64,000 nt of DNA from Streptomyces sp. NK08204 (GTDB lineage: Bacteria; Actinomycetota; Actinomycetes; Streptomycetales; Streptomycetaceae). Where the stretch lies: NCBI RefSeq assembly GCF_020400585.1, contig NZ_JAINVF010000002.1, positions 310,001 through 374,000 of the forward strand, read 5' to 3'. The position numbers and the translations under genes were made by a program. Positions within the stretch are counted from its first letter, which is position 1. Each line of letters starts with the position of its first letter. The notes under the pieces were generated by a model that was not told where the DNA came from, ran no database searches, and saw nothing but the letters and a program-made list of their open reading frames with translations. Shown here in pieces: positions 15,240-25,435 of the stretch.

Positions 15240-18107
15240 TCAGACCCGGCCGCCGGTCGTGCAGGCCCCGTCCAGTGCGGCGAGACCGGCCCGGCTCTCC
15301 TTGGCGCGCTTGGGCAGGGAGTGCAGGAGAGACAGGTCGAGGCAGGTCTGCCAGCAGCGGCGGGCGGCCTCCCACTCCCCGAAGTGATGGTGGGCGCGGG
15401 CGGTTTCCGCGAGGCAGTCCGCCGCGCCGCCGTGATCTCCGAGCTCGCGACGGATGGCCAGCGCTTCGCCGAGCGCCGCGAACGCCTCGTCCCGCAGGCC
15501 GAGTTCCTTGAGCGCGGAACCGTAGTGCGTCAGGGCCGTGGCGAGCGGCGTGGGCCGTGCCTCCTTCCGCAGCAGCGGGATGCGCAGGCGATGCTGCTCC
15601 ACGGCACCCTGGTAGTCCCCGGCCAGCTCCAGCGCGTCAGCGATTCTGCCGCGTACGAGAGCCTCGCTGGCCGGGCTGTCAGCCCCGCGGTACAGCTCCT
15701 GCGAGCGCAGTGCGTACGCGAGCCCCTCCTTCGCCCGTCCGGCCTGTACGTGGAGTGCCGCCATGTTGCCCGTGATCGACGCCTGGGCCGTGACGTCCCC
15801 CGCCCGCTCGAAGAGGTCGAGGGCGATCCGCAGGTTCTCCAGGCACTCGTCGTTGCGGTAGGCCATGCCGTGCGCGACGGCGATACGGCGGTACAGCCAG
15901 GCCTGTCCCACGGTGTCGTCATGGTCCACGGCGATCGCCAGGGCGGCCTTGAGACAGGTGTCCCATTCCCCTGTCCACCAGTACGTGTCCGCGTACCCGA
16001 ACAGCCCCACGGCCAGCCGCCAGGCCACGTCGGAGCGGCCGAGAGCACCGGCCTGGGATATCGCGTGCCGGATGACGGGCAGCTCCCGCACGTACCACTG
16101 CAGCGCGTCGTGAGCATCCGTGAAGTCCGCTACGGGTTCGTCCGGTTGGTCGTCCAGCGGCGGGGGCGGCTGGGTCTCACCGACGGTCACCCACGAGGCC
16201 TTCCTCACCGCCGCCACGTACCAGGACAGCAACCGCACCGTGGCGTCTGCCCGTTCCTGCGCGGTCATCTCCGCACAGGCCCGCTCGGCGGCGTACTCGC
16301 CCAGCAGATCGTGCAGGCCGTACCGGTCCGGCGCAGGGCTCTGCACGAGGTGGACATCGGTCAGGAGGTCCAGCAGCCGGGCGGTCTCCCGCACGGGGAG
16401 GCCGAGCAGCGCCGCCGCCGACTGCGAGGTCAGCTCATGGCCGGGCCACAAGCCCAGCAGACAGAACGCCCGGGCGGCAGCCCGCTCCTGGGGTTTCTCA
16501 CTCTCGCGCATGGCGACGTAGCTCATCGCGAAGGCCGCGTGGACGTCGAGACCGCCCACGCTGAGTTCGTGCAGACGGCCGGAACCCGACGACAGACGCT
16601 GCGCGAGCACGGCGAGCGGCCACGTCGGCCGGGAAGCCAGCCGGCCACCGACCACGCGCAACGCCAGCGGCAGCCCGCCGCACAGAGCCAGGATCTCGGC
16701 CGCGGCAGCCGGTTCCTCGAGCACACGCCGGGTTCCGCACAGTGCCGCCAGGAGCATCTCCTGATCGCAGGCACCCAGGGGCGACAGCGGGACGAGCACG
16801 GCATCCGGCAGATCGGCCAGGGTGTGACGGCTGGTGACCAGGACGGCACAGCTTCCGCTGCCGGGCAACAGCGGCAGGATCTGAGCGGCATCCCGGGCGT
16901 TGTCCAGTACGAGCAGCATCCGGCGTTCCGCCATGACGGTACGGAACAGCGCCGCGCAGTCGTCCGTGTCGTCGGGGAGCGATTCCGTACACATTCCGAG
17001 ATCCGACAGGAACCGTGCGAGCAGACTGCGAGGGCTGCGCAGGCTGCCCGGACCGAAGCCGCGCAGGTCGGCGTACAGCTGCCCGTCCGGGAACTCGTCG
17101 CGCAGCCGGTGCGCCACATGGACGGCCAGGGCTGTCTTGCCGACACCCGCCATACCGGAGACGACGACCGTCGAAGGACCGCGGCCGGGCGGCTGGTTCT
17201 GGACGTCCGTGCGCGGGCGCAGCAGCGCGGTGAGTGCCGCGATCTCCGCCTCCCGGCCGGTGAAACAACCGGCCACCGCGGGAAGCTGGCGCAGGGGCCG
17301 GCGCCCCGGCCCGGAAAGGGACGCGGATGCCGGCTCCGCCGGGGCCTGAGCGCCGTCACCGGCGAGCACCATCTGGTGCGTCGCCCGGACAGCCTCGGAC
17401 GGCTCGACGCCCAGCTCCTCCACCAGGTTCCGGCGCAGACGGATGTACGCCTGCAGCGCCTCCGCCTGCCGCTCGGAACGGAACAGGGCCAGCATCAACT
17501 GCCGGTGGAAAGCCTCCCGTAGCGGGTGCTCCAAGACCAACAGGCTCAGTTGCGGGATCAGTTCATGGTGCCGGCCAAGAGCGAGGGCCGCGTCGAACCC
17601 CCACTCCAGCACCTGAAGCCGCGTTTCGAGCAGTTGCTGCACCACCTGCCCCTGCGCCGCGGCATCCGCGAACTCTTCGAGATCCGCCAGCGGTCGGCCC
17701 CGCCACAGCGCCAGGGCGGCGTCGCTGTGCCGGGCCACCGTGTCCCAGTCCTCGTCCAGATGTGCCCGGCGCGCGGCGCCCGCACGAGCCTCGAAGACCT
17801 CGGCGTCCAACTCGCCCTCGCCGACGTGGAGCCGGTACCCGGGAGGCGCCGCCGTGAGCCGCGGGGGCTCATCACCGAGGAACGCCAACTCTCGTCGCAG
17901 CCGCGCTATGTGGTTGAACAGCGAGGCGTCGGCGCTCGCCGGAGGAGTCGGCCCCCACAGAGCCTCCTTCAGGCTCTCCTTCGACACCGTCCGGTTGGCC
18001 TGAAGCAGCAGCGCAGCAAGGAGAACACGGACCTTGTGACCCCTCACCGGTCGGCTCTGCGCCCCGTCGTGGACCATCAGCGGCCCCAGCAGCCCGAATA
18101 CCGGCAT
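15240..18107 (-). CDS. AfsR/SARP-type regulator (BTAD, NB-ARC, TPR)
   Basis: A 955-residue regulator from ATG 18107, which follows GAGGGGG; a longer frame upstream lacks domain content. Residues 1-95 form the OmpR-like winged helix (FGLLGPLMVHDG…RPVRGHKVRVLLAALLLQANRTVSKESLKEALWG) and 100-245 the bacterial transcriptional activation domain. From about 300 to 560 lies an NB-ARC STAND ATPase with a Walker A (VVSGMAGVGKTALA), a Walker B-like LLVLDNA and the GLPLALR motif. The C-terminal third carries TPR-like repeats. This AfsR-like layout activates secondary metabolite or developmental genes in Streptomyces, with ATP binding and TPR sensing as the switch. No biosynthetic cluster is adjacent in this window. 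Confidence 0.92.
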   Translation of the reverse strand: MPVFGLLGPLMVHDGAQSRPVRGHKVRVLLAALLLQANRTVSKESLKEALWGPTPPASADASLFNHIARLRRELAFLGDEPPRLTAAPPGYRLHVGEGELDAEVFEARAGAARRAHLDEDWDTVARHSDAALALWRGRPLADLEEFADAAAQGQVVQQLLETRLQVLEWGFDAALALGRHHELIPQLSLLVLEHPLREAFHRQLMLALFRSERQAEALQAYIRLRRNLVEELGVEPSEAVRATHQMVLAGDGAQAPAEPASASLSGPGRRPLRQLPAVAGCFTGREAEIAALTALLRPRTDVQNQPPGRGPSTVVVSGMAGVGKTALAVHVAHRLRDEFPDGQLYADLRGFGPGSLRSPRSLLARFLSDLGMCTESLPDDTDDCAALFRTVMAERRMLLVLDNARDAAQILPLLPGSGSCAVLVTSRHTLADLPDAVLVPLSPLGACDQEMLLAALCGTRRVLEEPAAAAEILALCGGLPLALRVVGGRLASRPTWPLAVLAQRLSSGSGRLHELSVGGLDVHAAFAMSYVAMRESEKPQERAAARAFCLLGLWPGHELTSQSAAALLGLPVRETARLLDLLTDVHLVQSPAPDRYGLHDLLGEYAAERACAEMTAQERADATVRLLSWYVAAVRKASWVTVGETQPPPPLDDQPDEPVADFTDAHDALQWYVRELPVIRHAISQAGALGRSDVAWRLAVGLFGYADTYWWTGEWDTCLKAALAIAVDHDDTVGQAWLYRRIAVAHGMAYRNDECLENLRIALDLFERAGDVTAQASITGNMAALHVQAGRAKEGLAYALRSQELYRGADSPASEALVRGRIADALELAGDYQGAVEQHRLRIPLLRKEARPTPLATALTHYGSALKELGLRDEAFAALGEALAIRRELGDHGGAADCLAETARAHHHFGEWEAARRCWQTCLDLSLLHSLPKRAKESRAGLAALDGACTTGGRV

Positions 18108-18299
18108 CACACCCCCTCGGCTTTCGGCCATCCTAAGACGGCGCGTGCCCTCACCCTCCGGCGAAACGCCAGTGCGAAGAAGGCGCGGCTGTGTCCGGAG
18201 CCGGCGTACGACTCGGGTCACCCAGGCGCGCGGCACCTCCCGTACCGTGGCCCGTTCGCATCAGCCGGCCCCGCCAGGACCATCAGGCCGCCTGGTCCG

Positions 18300-18710
18300 T
18301 CACGCGGTCTCGCCCAGGACGGTGTCGAGGCGGTCCAGGACGTGCGGCCAGCCCTTGCCCATGCCGTCGTACGCCTGTCGGCCCATCGGGGAGTCGAGGT
18401 CGAAGCCCGCGTGGGTCAGGACGAGGCGGGTGCCCTCGCCCTCCGGGCGCAGCGTCCACGTGATGGTGGTGTCGAGTGAGCCCTCGGCGAATCGGTAGGC
18501 CAGCAGTCGCTGCTCCTCCACCTCGGTCACCTCGCAGGGCCGGCTGCCGAAGCTGCCCATGTCGAGGGTGAAGCGGTGCCCGACGACGGGCTCGATGTCG
18601 CCGGCGGCCCACCAGCGGGCGTGCACGCCGGGGTCGGTCAGGGCCCTCCAGACCGCCGCCGGGGGGTGGGGCAGGAACTTCTCGCAGATGATCGTGTCGT
18701 TCTCGGTCAT
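18300..18710 (-). CDS. SRPBCC (AHSA1-like) domain protein
   Basis: A 136-residue START-like protein: the N-terminal EKFLPHPPAAVWRALTDPGVHARWWA motif, the central GHRFTLDMG, and the C-terminal helix region TRLVLTHAGFD…GKGWPHVLDRLDTVL. Such proteins bind hydrophobic ligands. In actinomycetes they are often encoded directly after an ArsR regulator with overlapping ends. Exactly that overlap (ATGA) is kept here, but the upstream ArsR gene is reduced to its last 34 codons. Confidence 0.87.
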   Translation of the reverse strand: MTENDTIICEKFLPHPPAAVWRALTDPGVHARWWAAGDIEPVVGHRFTLDMGSFGSRPCEVTEVEEQRLLAYRFAEGSLDTTITWTLRPEGEGTRLVLTHAGFDLDSPMGRQAYDGMGKGWPHVLDRLDTVLGETA

Positions 18711-18811
18711 GTCTCGGCCAGCCGTGTCGGTTCGAGGTGGTGGAAGCGGTGCCGGCCGCGTGGCTCCTCGCGCACCGGTCGGGCCGTACGGAGCACCGCC
18801 AGCGTGGGCAT
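18707..18811 (-). pseudogene. C-terminal remnant of an ArsR-family regulator
   Basis: The frame from ATG 18811 encodes 34 residues (…LAVLRTARPVREEPRGRHRFHHLEP…). This matches the recognition-helix-to-wing end of ArsR regulators, where a stretch like VLREAGLV…RGRHRFYRL is typical. The N-terminal two thirds, including most of the HTH, is missing; the upstream DNA is instead a palindrome and the nitrate reductase terminator. The stop overlaps the SRPBCC start, as in intact arsR-AHSA1 operons. It cannot bind DNA in the usual way. Confidence 0.6.
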
Positions 18812-18820
18812 GACGCCAGT

Positions 18821-18844
18821 ATGCGTCGGAGAACTCCGACGCAT
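18821..18844. promoter_or_regulatory. 24-bp palindrome ahead of the SRPBCC unit
   Basis: Perfect arms ATGCGTCGGAG and CTCCGACGCAT separated by AA, 10 bp upstream of the ArsR-remnant ATG. Size and position suit a dimeric repressor operator; ArsR proteins often use such sites. A hairpin role is also possible, since it follows the terminator of the divergently ordered upstream gene. Confidence 0.5.
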
Positions 18845-18848
18845 CCGC

Positions 18849-18892
18849 GACGCTGCCGGCTTCGCATGCCGCTGCTTGCGGCCGGCAGCGTC
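18849..18892 (-). terminator. terminator of the nitrate reductase gene
   Basis: Arms GACGCTGCCGGC (18849-18860) and GCCGGCAGCGTC (18881-18892), with a further inner CGCA/TGCG pairing. On the minus strand the hairpin begins within the stop codon of the large reductase gene. Confidence 0.7.
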
Positions 18893-21800
18893 AGTACACG
18901 TCCCGGACGTACCGTTTCTCCGCGGACATCCGCCTCACATACGCGGTGGCCTCGTCGCCGTCCATACAGCCATGCGTGGCGACGATGTCCTTGAGCGCCT
19001 GGTCGACGTCCTTGGCCATGCGCCCCGCGTCGCCGCAGACGTAGAAGTGCGCGCCGTCCTGGAGCCACTGCCACAGGCGGGCGCCGTTCTCACGCATCCG
19101 GTCCTGGACGTAGACCTTGTTGCGCTGGTCGCGTGAGAAGGCGAGGTCGAGGCGGTCGAGGTGGCCGGATGCCCGGTGTGCCTCCAGGTCCTGGCGGTAG
19201 TAGAAGTCGGTGGCTCGGCGCTGTTCGCCGAAGAAGAGCCAGTTGGGGCCGGTGTGGCCGCGGGCCCGGCGGTCTTCGAGAAAGCCGATGAAGGGCGCCA
19301 CGCCGGTTCCCGGGCCGACCATGATCATGGGCGTGGCCGGGTCGGCGGGTGGGCGGAAGTGCGCTGAGCGCTGGACGAAGACCTGGACGGGTCCGTCGTC
19401 GGCGCTGTCCGCGAGGTAGGTGGAGCACACACCCTTGCGGTCCCGGCCGAGGTCGTTGGTGTAGCGGACGACGGAGACGGTGAGGCGTACCTCGCTGGGG
19501 TGGGCGAGCGGGCTGGAGGAGATGGAGTACAGGCGGGGCTGGAGGCGCTTGAGTACGCAGGTCCAGTCCGCGGCCGGGGCACGGACAGGGAACTCGGCGA
19601 CGACGTCGGCGGCCTGGCGGCCCCAGCTCCACCGGGCGAGCGTCTCCTTGTTGTCCGGGCGCAGCAGCCGTTTGAGGTCGTGGTTGCCGGTCCGCTCGGT
19701 CACGAACCTGAGCAGGTCGGCGGTGACGCGCGAGATGTCCAGACGGGTGCGCAGCGCTTCTTCGAGGGGCAGGGGCGCACCGTCGCCGAGGTCCACGGGT
19801 TCGTCGGGGTCGAGTCCGGTGAGCGCGAGCCACTCGGCGACGAGTCCGGCGCTGTTGGTCGGCCATATGCCCAGGGCGTCGCCGGCGTCGTAGGCGAGTT
19901 CGCCGCCGCGGGTGTCGAAGGCGAACTGCCGTACCTCTTTCTCGGAGCCGGGCAGGCTCAGCAGCCTGTTGCCGATCAGCAGGGTGGCGAACGGCGACGC
20001 CTTGCTGTAGCCGGCCGGTGCCGAAGCGGGCGGCGCTGCGGTGTCGGGTGGTGCGGTGGCCGCGACGGCTGCGAGGGCGGGTTCGGGTGCTGTCGCCCCC
20101 ACCGGGCCCGATTGCCCAGGCTGCCGGTCGTCGGCCCTGGTCAGGGCGGCGGCCACCTGGCCGAGCCACTGCTCGGCGGTCTCCTCGAAGTCGGGTTCGC
20201 AGTCGGTGCGGGGCAGGAGGCGGGTGGCGCCGAGGGCTTCGAGGCGTGCGTCGAGCCGGCGGCCGTGGCCGCAGAAGTCGTCGTAGCTGGAGTCGCCGAA
20301 GGCGAGGACCGCATACCGGAGCCCCTCCAGCCGTGGGGTGTCCGGGGCGGACAGGGCCTGCCAGAAGTCGACGCCGTTGTCCGGGGCCTCGCCGTCGCCG
20401 AAGGTGCTTGTGACCACCAGTACGTCGGTGCCGGTGGTGAGACGGGCGGGGGCCGCGTCGGCCATGGGCAGCAGTTCGGGGGTGAGTCCCGCCCGGGTGA
20501 GGTGTGCCGCGGTGTGCGCGGCGAACTCCTCGGCGGTGCCGGTCTGCGAGGCCCACAGGATCACCAGACGGCGGGCCGGTTCCGCCGTGTCGGTGGACGG
20601 CGCTCCCGTGCGGGAGAACATGCCGGCGAGGATGCCGTCGACCCACAGGGCGTGGTCACGGTCGAAGGGCGCGTCGGGCGGCAGGGCGGGGACGCGTCCG
20701 TCGGGCGGGGCCAGGACGAGGCCGGCGAGATAACCGGAGAGATAGTGGCGCTCGGCCTCCGCCAGCCGCGCCGGGGCGAGGTCGGTGATGCCGAACAGCC
20801 TGGCGAGCGCGTGGACGGGCGTGCCCGGCGGGACTGCTGACGTACCGGCTCCCGGTACGGCTCCGGGGGCGGGTGTCACGGGCGTGGTCTGCGGTTCGAT
20901 GCCCGGGCGGGCCGCCGGGACGGGGGCCGCGGTCCTGGCGAGAGCGACGGCGCAGGCCTTGAGTTCGGGCTGGAAGGAGATCGGGTCGACAGTGTTGTTG
21001 GTGACGGCGTTGATGCTGAGGTATTCGCCGAACAGGTCGTTCCAGTGGAAGGGGGCGAAGCAGGTGCCGGGCAGGACCCGGTCGGTGACGACGGCGGGCA
21101 GTACGGCACGCCCGCGGCGGGAGGCGACCTCCAGGTGGTCGCCCTCGGCAACGCCCAGAGCCCTGGCGTCCTCGGGATGGACCTCCACGAACGGGCCGGG
21201 GTTCAGCTTGGTGAGCTTGGCGACCTTTCCGGTCTTCGTCATCGTGTGCCACTGGTGCTGGAGCCGCCCGGTGTTCAGGACGAACGGATAGTCGTCGTCG
21301 GGCAGTTCGGTCGCCGGCAGGTGCGGGCGGGCGAAGAACCGGGCGCGTCCGCTCGCGGTGGGGAAGGCCAGGCGGGGGCGGTTGCCGTCCTCGCGTTCCA
21401 GCAGGGTCTGGCTGACGCCGTCGTTGAGGTAGCGGATCGGGTTGCGGCCCGGGCCGCCGGCGGCCGGTGCCGGCCACTGGACGGGTGCGGCGCGCAGCCG
21501 TTCGTAGCTCACGCCGCGCAGGTCCCAGCCGGTCTTGGGGTTCCACGCCTGCTTGAGTTCCTCGAAGACCTCCTCGGACGAGCGGTACGTGAACGCGTCG
21601 GCGAAGCCCATCTCGCAGGCCACCCGGGCGATCAACTGCCAGTCGGGCAGCGCCTGCCCCGGCGGGTCGACGACCCCTTGGACGAGGGTGAGGTTCCGCT
21701 CGGAGTTCACCATGATGCCGTCGGACTCCGCCCACAGCGTCGCGGGCAGGACGACGTCGGCGTACGCGTTCGTCTCGGTCTCCCGGAACACGTCCTGGGT

Positions 21801-23111
21801 GATGACGAGTTCGGCGGCTTCCAGACCGGCGATGACGGTCTTGCGGTCGGCGACCGAGGCGACCGGATTGGTGCAGATGATCCAGCACGCCTTGATGTCG
21901 CCGGTGCCCATCTGCTGGAACATCTCGACCGTGCCGCGTCCGACGTCGGTGCGCAGCGAGCCGGCGGGGATGTTCCACAGGTTCTCGATGAAGGCACGCT
22001 CGTCATCGACCAGGACCGAGCGCTGGCCGGGCAGACCGGGCCCCATGTAGCCCATCTCGCGCCCGCCCATGGCGTTGGGCTGGCCGGTCAGCGAGAAGGG
22101 GCCGGATCCCGGGCGGCAGATGGCGCCGGTCGCCAGGTGCAGGTTGACCAGCGCGTTGGTGTTCCAGGTGCCGTGGGTGGACTGATTCAGGCCCATGGTC
22201 CAGCAGCTCATCCACGCGCCGGCCTCACCGATCCACTGCGCGGCCTGCCGGAGGTCGCTCTCGGGGATGCCGGTGATCTCCGCGACCTTCTCTGGCGGGT
22301 AGTCCGCGAGGAAGGCGGGCATCTCCTCCCAGCCCTCGGTGAACTCGCTGATGAACTCCTCGTCGGTGTGGCCGTTCGCGACCAGCAGGTGCAGCAGGCC
22401 GTTGAGAAGGGCCAGGTCGGTGCCCGGCCTGATCTGCAGGAACAGGTCGGCCTTGTCCGCGGTGGCGGTGCGGCGCGGGTCGACGGTGATCAGCTTGGCG
22501 CCCGCCGACTTCACCCGGTCCATCATGCGCAGGAACAGGATCGGGTGGCAGTCGGCCATGTTGGCGCCGATGACGAAGAAGACGTCCGCACGGTCGAAGT
22601 CCTCGTAGGACCCGGGCGGCCCGTCCGCGCCCAGCGACAGCTTGTAACCGGAACCGGCGGACGCCATGCACAGCCGGGAGTTCGACTCGATCTGGTTGGT
22701 GCGTACGAAGCCCTTGGCCAGCTTGTTCGCCAGATACTGTGCCTCCAGCGACATCTGCCCGGACACGTAGAAGGACAGCGCGTCGGGCCCGTGCTCGTCC
22801 AGGATCGCGCGCAGGCGGGCGGCGACCGCCGTGATGGCCTCGTCCGTATCGGTCTCGACCGGCTCCGCGTCGCGCTCGGCGCGAACCAACGCCTTGGTCA
22901 TACGTCCGGGCGCGGCCATCATGTCCGCGCTCGTCGCCCCCTTGGTGCACAGGCGGCCGGCGTTGGCGGGATGCGCCTTGTCACCGGACGCCTTCACCGC
23001 ACGACGCCGGCCGTCGGCGGAGTTCCGCGCCACGTCGAGGACGATCCCGCAGCCGACCCCGCAGTACGAGCAGACCGTGCGGACACTGCCGTCCGCCGAG
23101 CCAGAAACCAC
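18891..23111 (-). CDS. bifunctional assimilatory nitrate reductase / CysJ-type flavoprotein
   Basis: A 1406-residue fusion. Residues 10-60 carry a [4Fe-4S] motif (CSYCGVGC…RLCTKG), then the Mo-bis-MGD catalytic domain to about 530 and the dinucleotide-binding domain ([18 protein letters not shown]…[21 protein letters not shown]) to about 700. After a Pro/Ala-rich linker comes a flavodoxin domain near 845-985 ([12 protein letters not shown]…[12 protein letters not shown]…[10 protein letters not shown]). A ferredoxin-NADP reductase module follows, with RLYSISSSP (FAD) near 1190, [12 protein letters not shown] (NADPH) near 1265 and the end YVRDVY. The protein should thus pass electrons from NADPH via FAD/FMN to the Mo centre and reduce nitrate to nitrite without separate partners. 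The GTG at 23111 is the best start. A GlnR-like box lies about 100 bp upstream. Confidence 0.9.
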   Translation of the reverse strand: MVSGSADGSVRTVCSYCGVGCGIVLDVARNSADGRRRAVKASGDKAHPANAGRLCTKGATSADMMAAPGRMTKALVRAERDAEPVETDTDEAITAVAARLRAILDEHGPDALSFYVSGQMSLEAQYLANKLAKGFVRTNQIESNSRLCMASAGSGYKLSLGADGPPGSYEDFDRADVFFVIGANMADCHPILFLRMMDRVKSAGAKLITVDPRRTATADKADLFLQIRPGTDLALLNGLLHLLVANGHTDEEFISEFTEGWEEMPAFLADYPPEKVAEITGIPESDLRQAAQWIGEAGAWMSCWTMGLNQSTHGTWNTNALVNLHLATGAICRPGSGPFSLTGQPNAMGGREMGYMGPGLPGQRSVLVDDERAFIENLWNIPAGSLRTDVGRGTVEMFQQMGTGDIKACWIICTNPVASVADRKTVIAGLEAAELVITQDVFRETETNAYADVVLPATLWAESDGIMVNSERNLTLVQGVVDPPGQALPDWQLIARVACEMGFADAFTYRSSEEVFEELKQAWNPKTGWDLRGVSYERLRAAPVQWPAPAAGGPGRNPIRYLNDGVSQTLLEREDGNRPRLAFPTASGRARFFARPHLPATELPDDDYPFVLNTGRLQHQWHTMTKTGKVAKLTKLNPGPFVEVHPEDARALGVAEGDHLEVASRRGRAVLPAVVTDRVLPGTCFAPFHWNDLFGEYLSINAVTNNTVDPISFQPELKACAVALARTAAPVPAARPGIEPQTTPVTPAPGAVPGAGTSAVPPGTPVHALARLFGITDLAPARLAEAERHYLSGYLAGLVLAPPDGRVPALPPDAPFDRDHALWVDGILAGMFSRTGAPSTDTAEPARRLVILWASQTGTAEEFAAHTAAHLTRAGLTPELLPMADAAPARLTTGTDVLVVTSTFGDGEAPDNGVDFWQALSAPDTPRLEGLRYAVLAFGDSSYDDFCGHGRRLDARLEALGATRLLPRTDCEPDFEETAEQWLGQVAAALTRADDRQPGQSGPVGATAPEPALAAVAATAPPDTAAPPASAPAGYSKASPFATLLIGNRLLSLPGSEKEVRQFAFDTRGGELAYDAGDALGIWPTNSAGLVAEWLALTGLDPDEPVDLGDGAPLPLEEALRTRLDISRVTADLLRFVTERTGNHDLKRLLRPDNKETLARWSWGRQAADVVAEFPVRAPAADWTCVLKRLQPRLYSISSSPLAHPSEVRLTVSVVRYTNDLGRDRKGVCSTYLADSADDGPVQVFVQRSAHFRPPADPATPMIMVGPGTGVAPFIGFLEDRRARGHTGPNWLFFGEQRRATDFYYRQDLEAHRASGHLDRLDLAFSRDQRNKVYVQDRMRENGARLWQWLQDGAHFYVCGDAGRMAKDVDQALKDIVATHGCMDGDEATAYVRRMSAEKRYVRDVY

Positions 23112-23205
23112 CGAAATCCCACCCCGCCGTGCACGTACCGTCCCTGGCCGGGACTGGCCCGCCGGCGGCGGGGCACTCCCACGATCAGCACCGTAGGAAG
23201 ACCGA

Positions 23206-23244
23206 ATTTCCGCCCCGTGACGCCGCGAGAACGCCCGCGGTTAC
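23206..23244 (-). promoter_or_regulatory. GlnR-like nitrogen-control box
   Basis: On the minus strand, GTCAC-N6-GAAAT (23221-23206) fits the GlnR consensus gTnAc-n6-GaAAc. A weaker first pair, GTAAC-N6-CGTTC, lies directly before it (23244-23229) with near-canonical spacing. It is about 100 bp upstream of the nitrate reductase start. GlnR is known to control nitrate assimilation genes in Streptomyces. The match is by eye. Confidence 0.5.
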
Positions 23245-23774
23245 GCCCCCCGCACATGCCACCACGGCGACATGTGAGTCGAACCGGCCGAACCGGACCG
23301 TACGACCGCCCGGCCGGAGCCGCGGCGGCACCGGGCCGCCGAGGCGTGCGGCCCAGACCTCTGCCGCGGACCTCCCCCGAAGCACAGTGTGATCACCTCG
23401 CCTGGACTACTGCTCGTGCAGGTCATGAGGGTGGGTCGTGGCGCAGGCCGTTTCGACAGCACAGGGAGGAGTGCGCGGCGGTGCCGGTCGCGCTGCCATG
23501 GGATGACCCGAGTCCTCCCGGGACACCGGTCGAGGTCAAGCGCCGGTGGCCGAGGACCTGCAGCCTCCTGGTGACGGGACGTGAACGGGCGCGGGGCGAC
23601 GCCGCCATCGTCGCGATCCTCGCAAAGCGATGACCGGACGCTGTCGCTCATGGAGCGCGGCCCGGAGGAGCCCACCGGGGGCGCAAAGTCGCAGAGAGGT
23701 CCCACGGATGCCGCCGCACCCCTTCCTGACCCGATTCAACGCAGGTCAGACAGGGTGCGGCCAGCATCCGCTCA
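23245..23774. other. 530-bp interval without a supported gene
   Basis: Short overlapping frames on both strands show no family features or ribosome-binding sites. The left part is the outer promoter region of the nitrate reductase gene. The right part lies beyond the stop of the HTH-MurA gene. I see no repeat or hairpin of note. Confidence 0.4.
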
Positions 23775-25304
23775 TCAAATGTCCCGGAAGGTCTCGATCT
23801 GCGCCCCGATCGAGTTCAGGCGCTCGGCGAGGTCCTCGTAACCCCGGTTGATGACGTACACGTTGCGCAGCACCGACGTGCCCTCGGCCGCCATCATCGC
23901 CAGGAGGACGACGACCGCGGGGCGCAGGGCCGGCGGGCACATCATCTCGGCGGCGCGCCAGCGGGTGGGGCCCTCGACCAGGACGCGGTGCGGGTCGAGG
24001 AGCTGCAGGCGCCCGCCGAGGCGGTTGAGGTCCGTGAGGTAGATCGCGCGGTTGTCGTACACCCAGTCGTGGATGAGCGTCTTGCCCTGCGCGACCGCGG
24101 CGATGGCCGCGAAGAACGGGACGTTGTCGATGTTCAGGCCCGGGAACGGCATGGGGTGGATCTTGTCGATCGGGGCCTCCAGCTTGGAGGGCCGGACCGT
24201 GAGGTCCACCAGGCGGGTACGGCCGTTGTCCGCGAAGTACTCGGGGCTGCGGTCGTGGTCGAGGCCCATCTCCTCCAGGACCGCCAGCTCGATCTCCAGG
24301 AACTCGATCGGCACCCGGCGCACCGTCAGCTCCGACTCGGTCACCACCGCGGCGGCCAGCAGGCTCATCGCCTCCACCGGGTCCTCGGAGGGGCAGTAGT
24401 CGACGTCGACGTCGATGTTCGGTACGCCGTGCACGGTCAGCGTGGTGGTGCCGACGCCCTGGACCTTGACGCCGAGCGCCTCCAGGAAGAAGCACAGGTC
24501 CTGGACCATGTAGTTGGAGGAGGCGTTGCGGATGACCGTGACGCCGTCGTGCCGGGCGGCGGCCAGCAGCGCGTTCTCGGTCACCGTGTCGCCGCGCTCG
24601 GTCAGTACGATCGGCCGGTCGGGGCGGACGGTGCGGTCCACCCGGGCGTGGTACTGGCCCTCGGTGGCGGCGACCTCCAGGCCGAACCGGCGCAGCGCGA
24701 TCATGTGCGGCTCGATGGTGCGGGTGCCGAGGTCGCAGCCGCCGGCGTACGGCAGCTTGAAGGCGTCCATGCGGTGCAGCAGCGGACCGAGGAACATGAT
24801 GATGGAGCGGGTGCGGACGGCGGCCTCCGCGTCGATCGCCGCCATCTCCAGCTCGGCGGGCGGCACCAGTTCCAGGTCGACGCCGTTGTTGATCCAGCGG
24901 GTGCGCACGCCGATGGAGTTGAGCACCTCCAGCAGGCGGTACACCTCCTCGATCCGCGCCACCCGGCGCAGCACCGTGCGTCCCTTGTTCAGCAGCGAAG
25001 CGCACAGCAGGGCCACACAGGCGTTCTTGCTGGTCTTCACGTCGATGGCACCGGACAGGCGACGGCCGCCCACGACTCGCAGATGCATCGGGCCCGCGTA
25101 TCCCAGCGAGACGATCTCGCTGTCCAGGGCCTCACCGATTCGCGCGATCATCTCAAGGCTGATGTTCTGGTTGCCGCGCTCGATGCGGTTGACCGCGCTC
25201 TGACTGGTGCCGAGCGCCTCCGCGAGCTGCGTCTGTGTCCAGCCACGGTGTTGCCGCGCGTCACGGATGAGCTTGCCGATGCGTACGAGGTAGTCGTCTG
25301 CCAT
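23775..25304 (-). CDS. MurA-like enolpyruvyl transferase with N-terminal XRE helix-turn-helix
   Basis: A 509-residue fusion. Residues 1-68 are an XRE DNA-binding domain (IRDARQHRGWTQTQLAEALGTSQSAVNRIERGNQNISLEMIARIGEAL). Residues 75-509 are an EPT-fold UDP-GlcNAc 1-carboxyvinyltransferase, with KTSKN matching the catalytic Lys-Asn pair and AGGCDLGTRTIEPH keeping the PEP-reacting cysteine loop, though the usual GARPVDLH is changed to GTRTIEPH. The family's reaction is the first committed step of peptidoglycan synthesis. The fusion suggests a moonlighting or regulatory paralogue rather than the housekeeping MurA. It is divergent from acnA, and two related inverted repeats lie between them. Confidence 0.85.
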   Translation of the reverse strand: MADDYLVRIGKLIRDARQHRGWTQTQLAEALGTSQSAVNRIERGNQNISLEMIARIGEALDSEIVSLGYAGPMHLRVVGGRRLSGAIDVKTSKNACVALLCASLLNKGRTVLRRVARIEEVYRLLEVLNSIGVRTRWINNGVDLELVPPAELEMAAIDAEAAVRTRSIIMFLGPLLHRMDAFKLPYAGGCDLGTRTIEPHMIALRRFGLEVAATEGQYHARVDRTVRPDRPIVLTERGDTVTENALLAAARHDGVTVIRNASSNYMVQDLCFFLEALGVKVQGVGTTTLTVHGVPNIDVDVDYCPSEDPVEAMSLLAAAVVTESELTVRRVPIEFLEIELAVLEEMGLDHDRSPEYFADNGRTRLVDLTVRPSKLEAPIDKIHPMPFPGLNIDNVPFFAAIAAVAQGKTLIHDWVYDNRAIYLTDLNRLGGRLQLLDPHRVLVEGPTRWRAAEMMCPPALRPAVVVLLAMMAAEGTSVLRNVYVINRGYEDLAERLNSIGAQIETFRDI

Positions 25305-25316
25305 GAGGTTGAGGCT

Positions 25317-25332
25317 ATCTCAGATATGAGAT
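25317..25332. promoter_or_regulatory. inverted repeat A in the murA-like/acnA intergenic region
   Basis: ATCTCA-GATA-TGAGAT, 12 bp upstream of the HTH-MurA start. It shares the pattern ATCTCR-N4-YGAGAT with repeat B at 25436-25451. It is a candidate operator for the fused XRE domain. Confidence 0.55.
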
Positions 25333-25435
25333 GGTGCCTGTTGGGGGGGTCCATTCGGGTGATGTCACGCGACATGAAAAAAGCGAAGGCTCGAACCGGC
25401 CGGGCATGACCATCCAGCGCCCATGTACTAGTGTT

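Noticed and set aside
23241..23705. Overlapping frames on both strands upstream of the nitrate reductase gene
   Set aside because: Composition and residues look like out-of-frame noise, and no start signal supports any of them.
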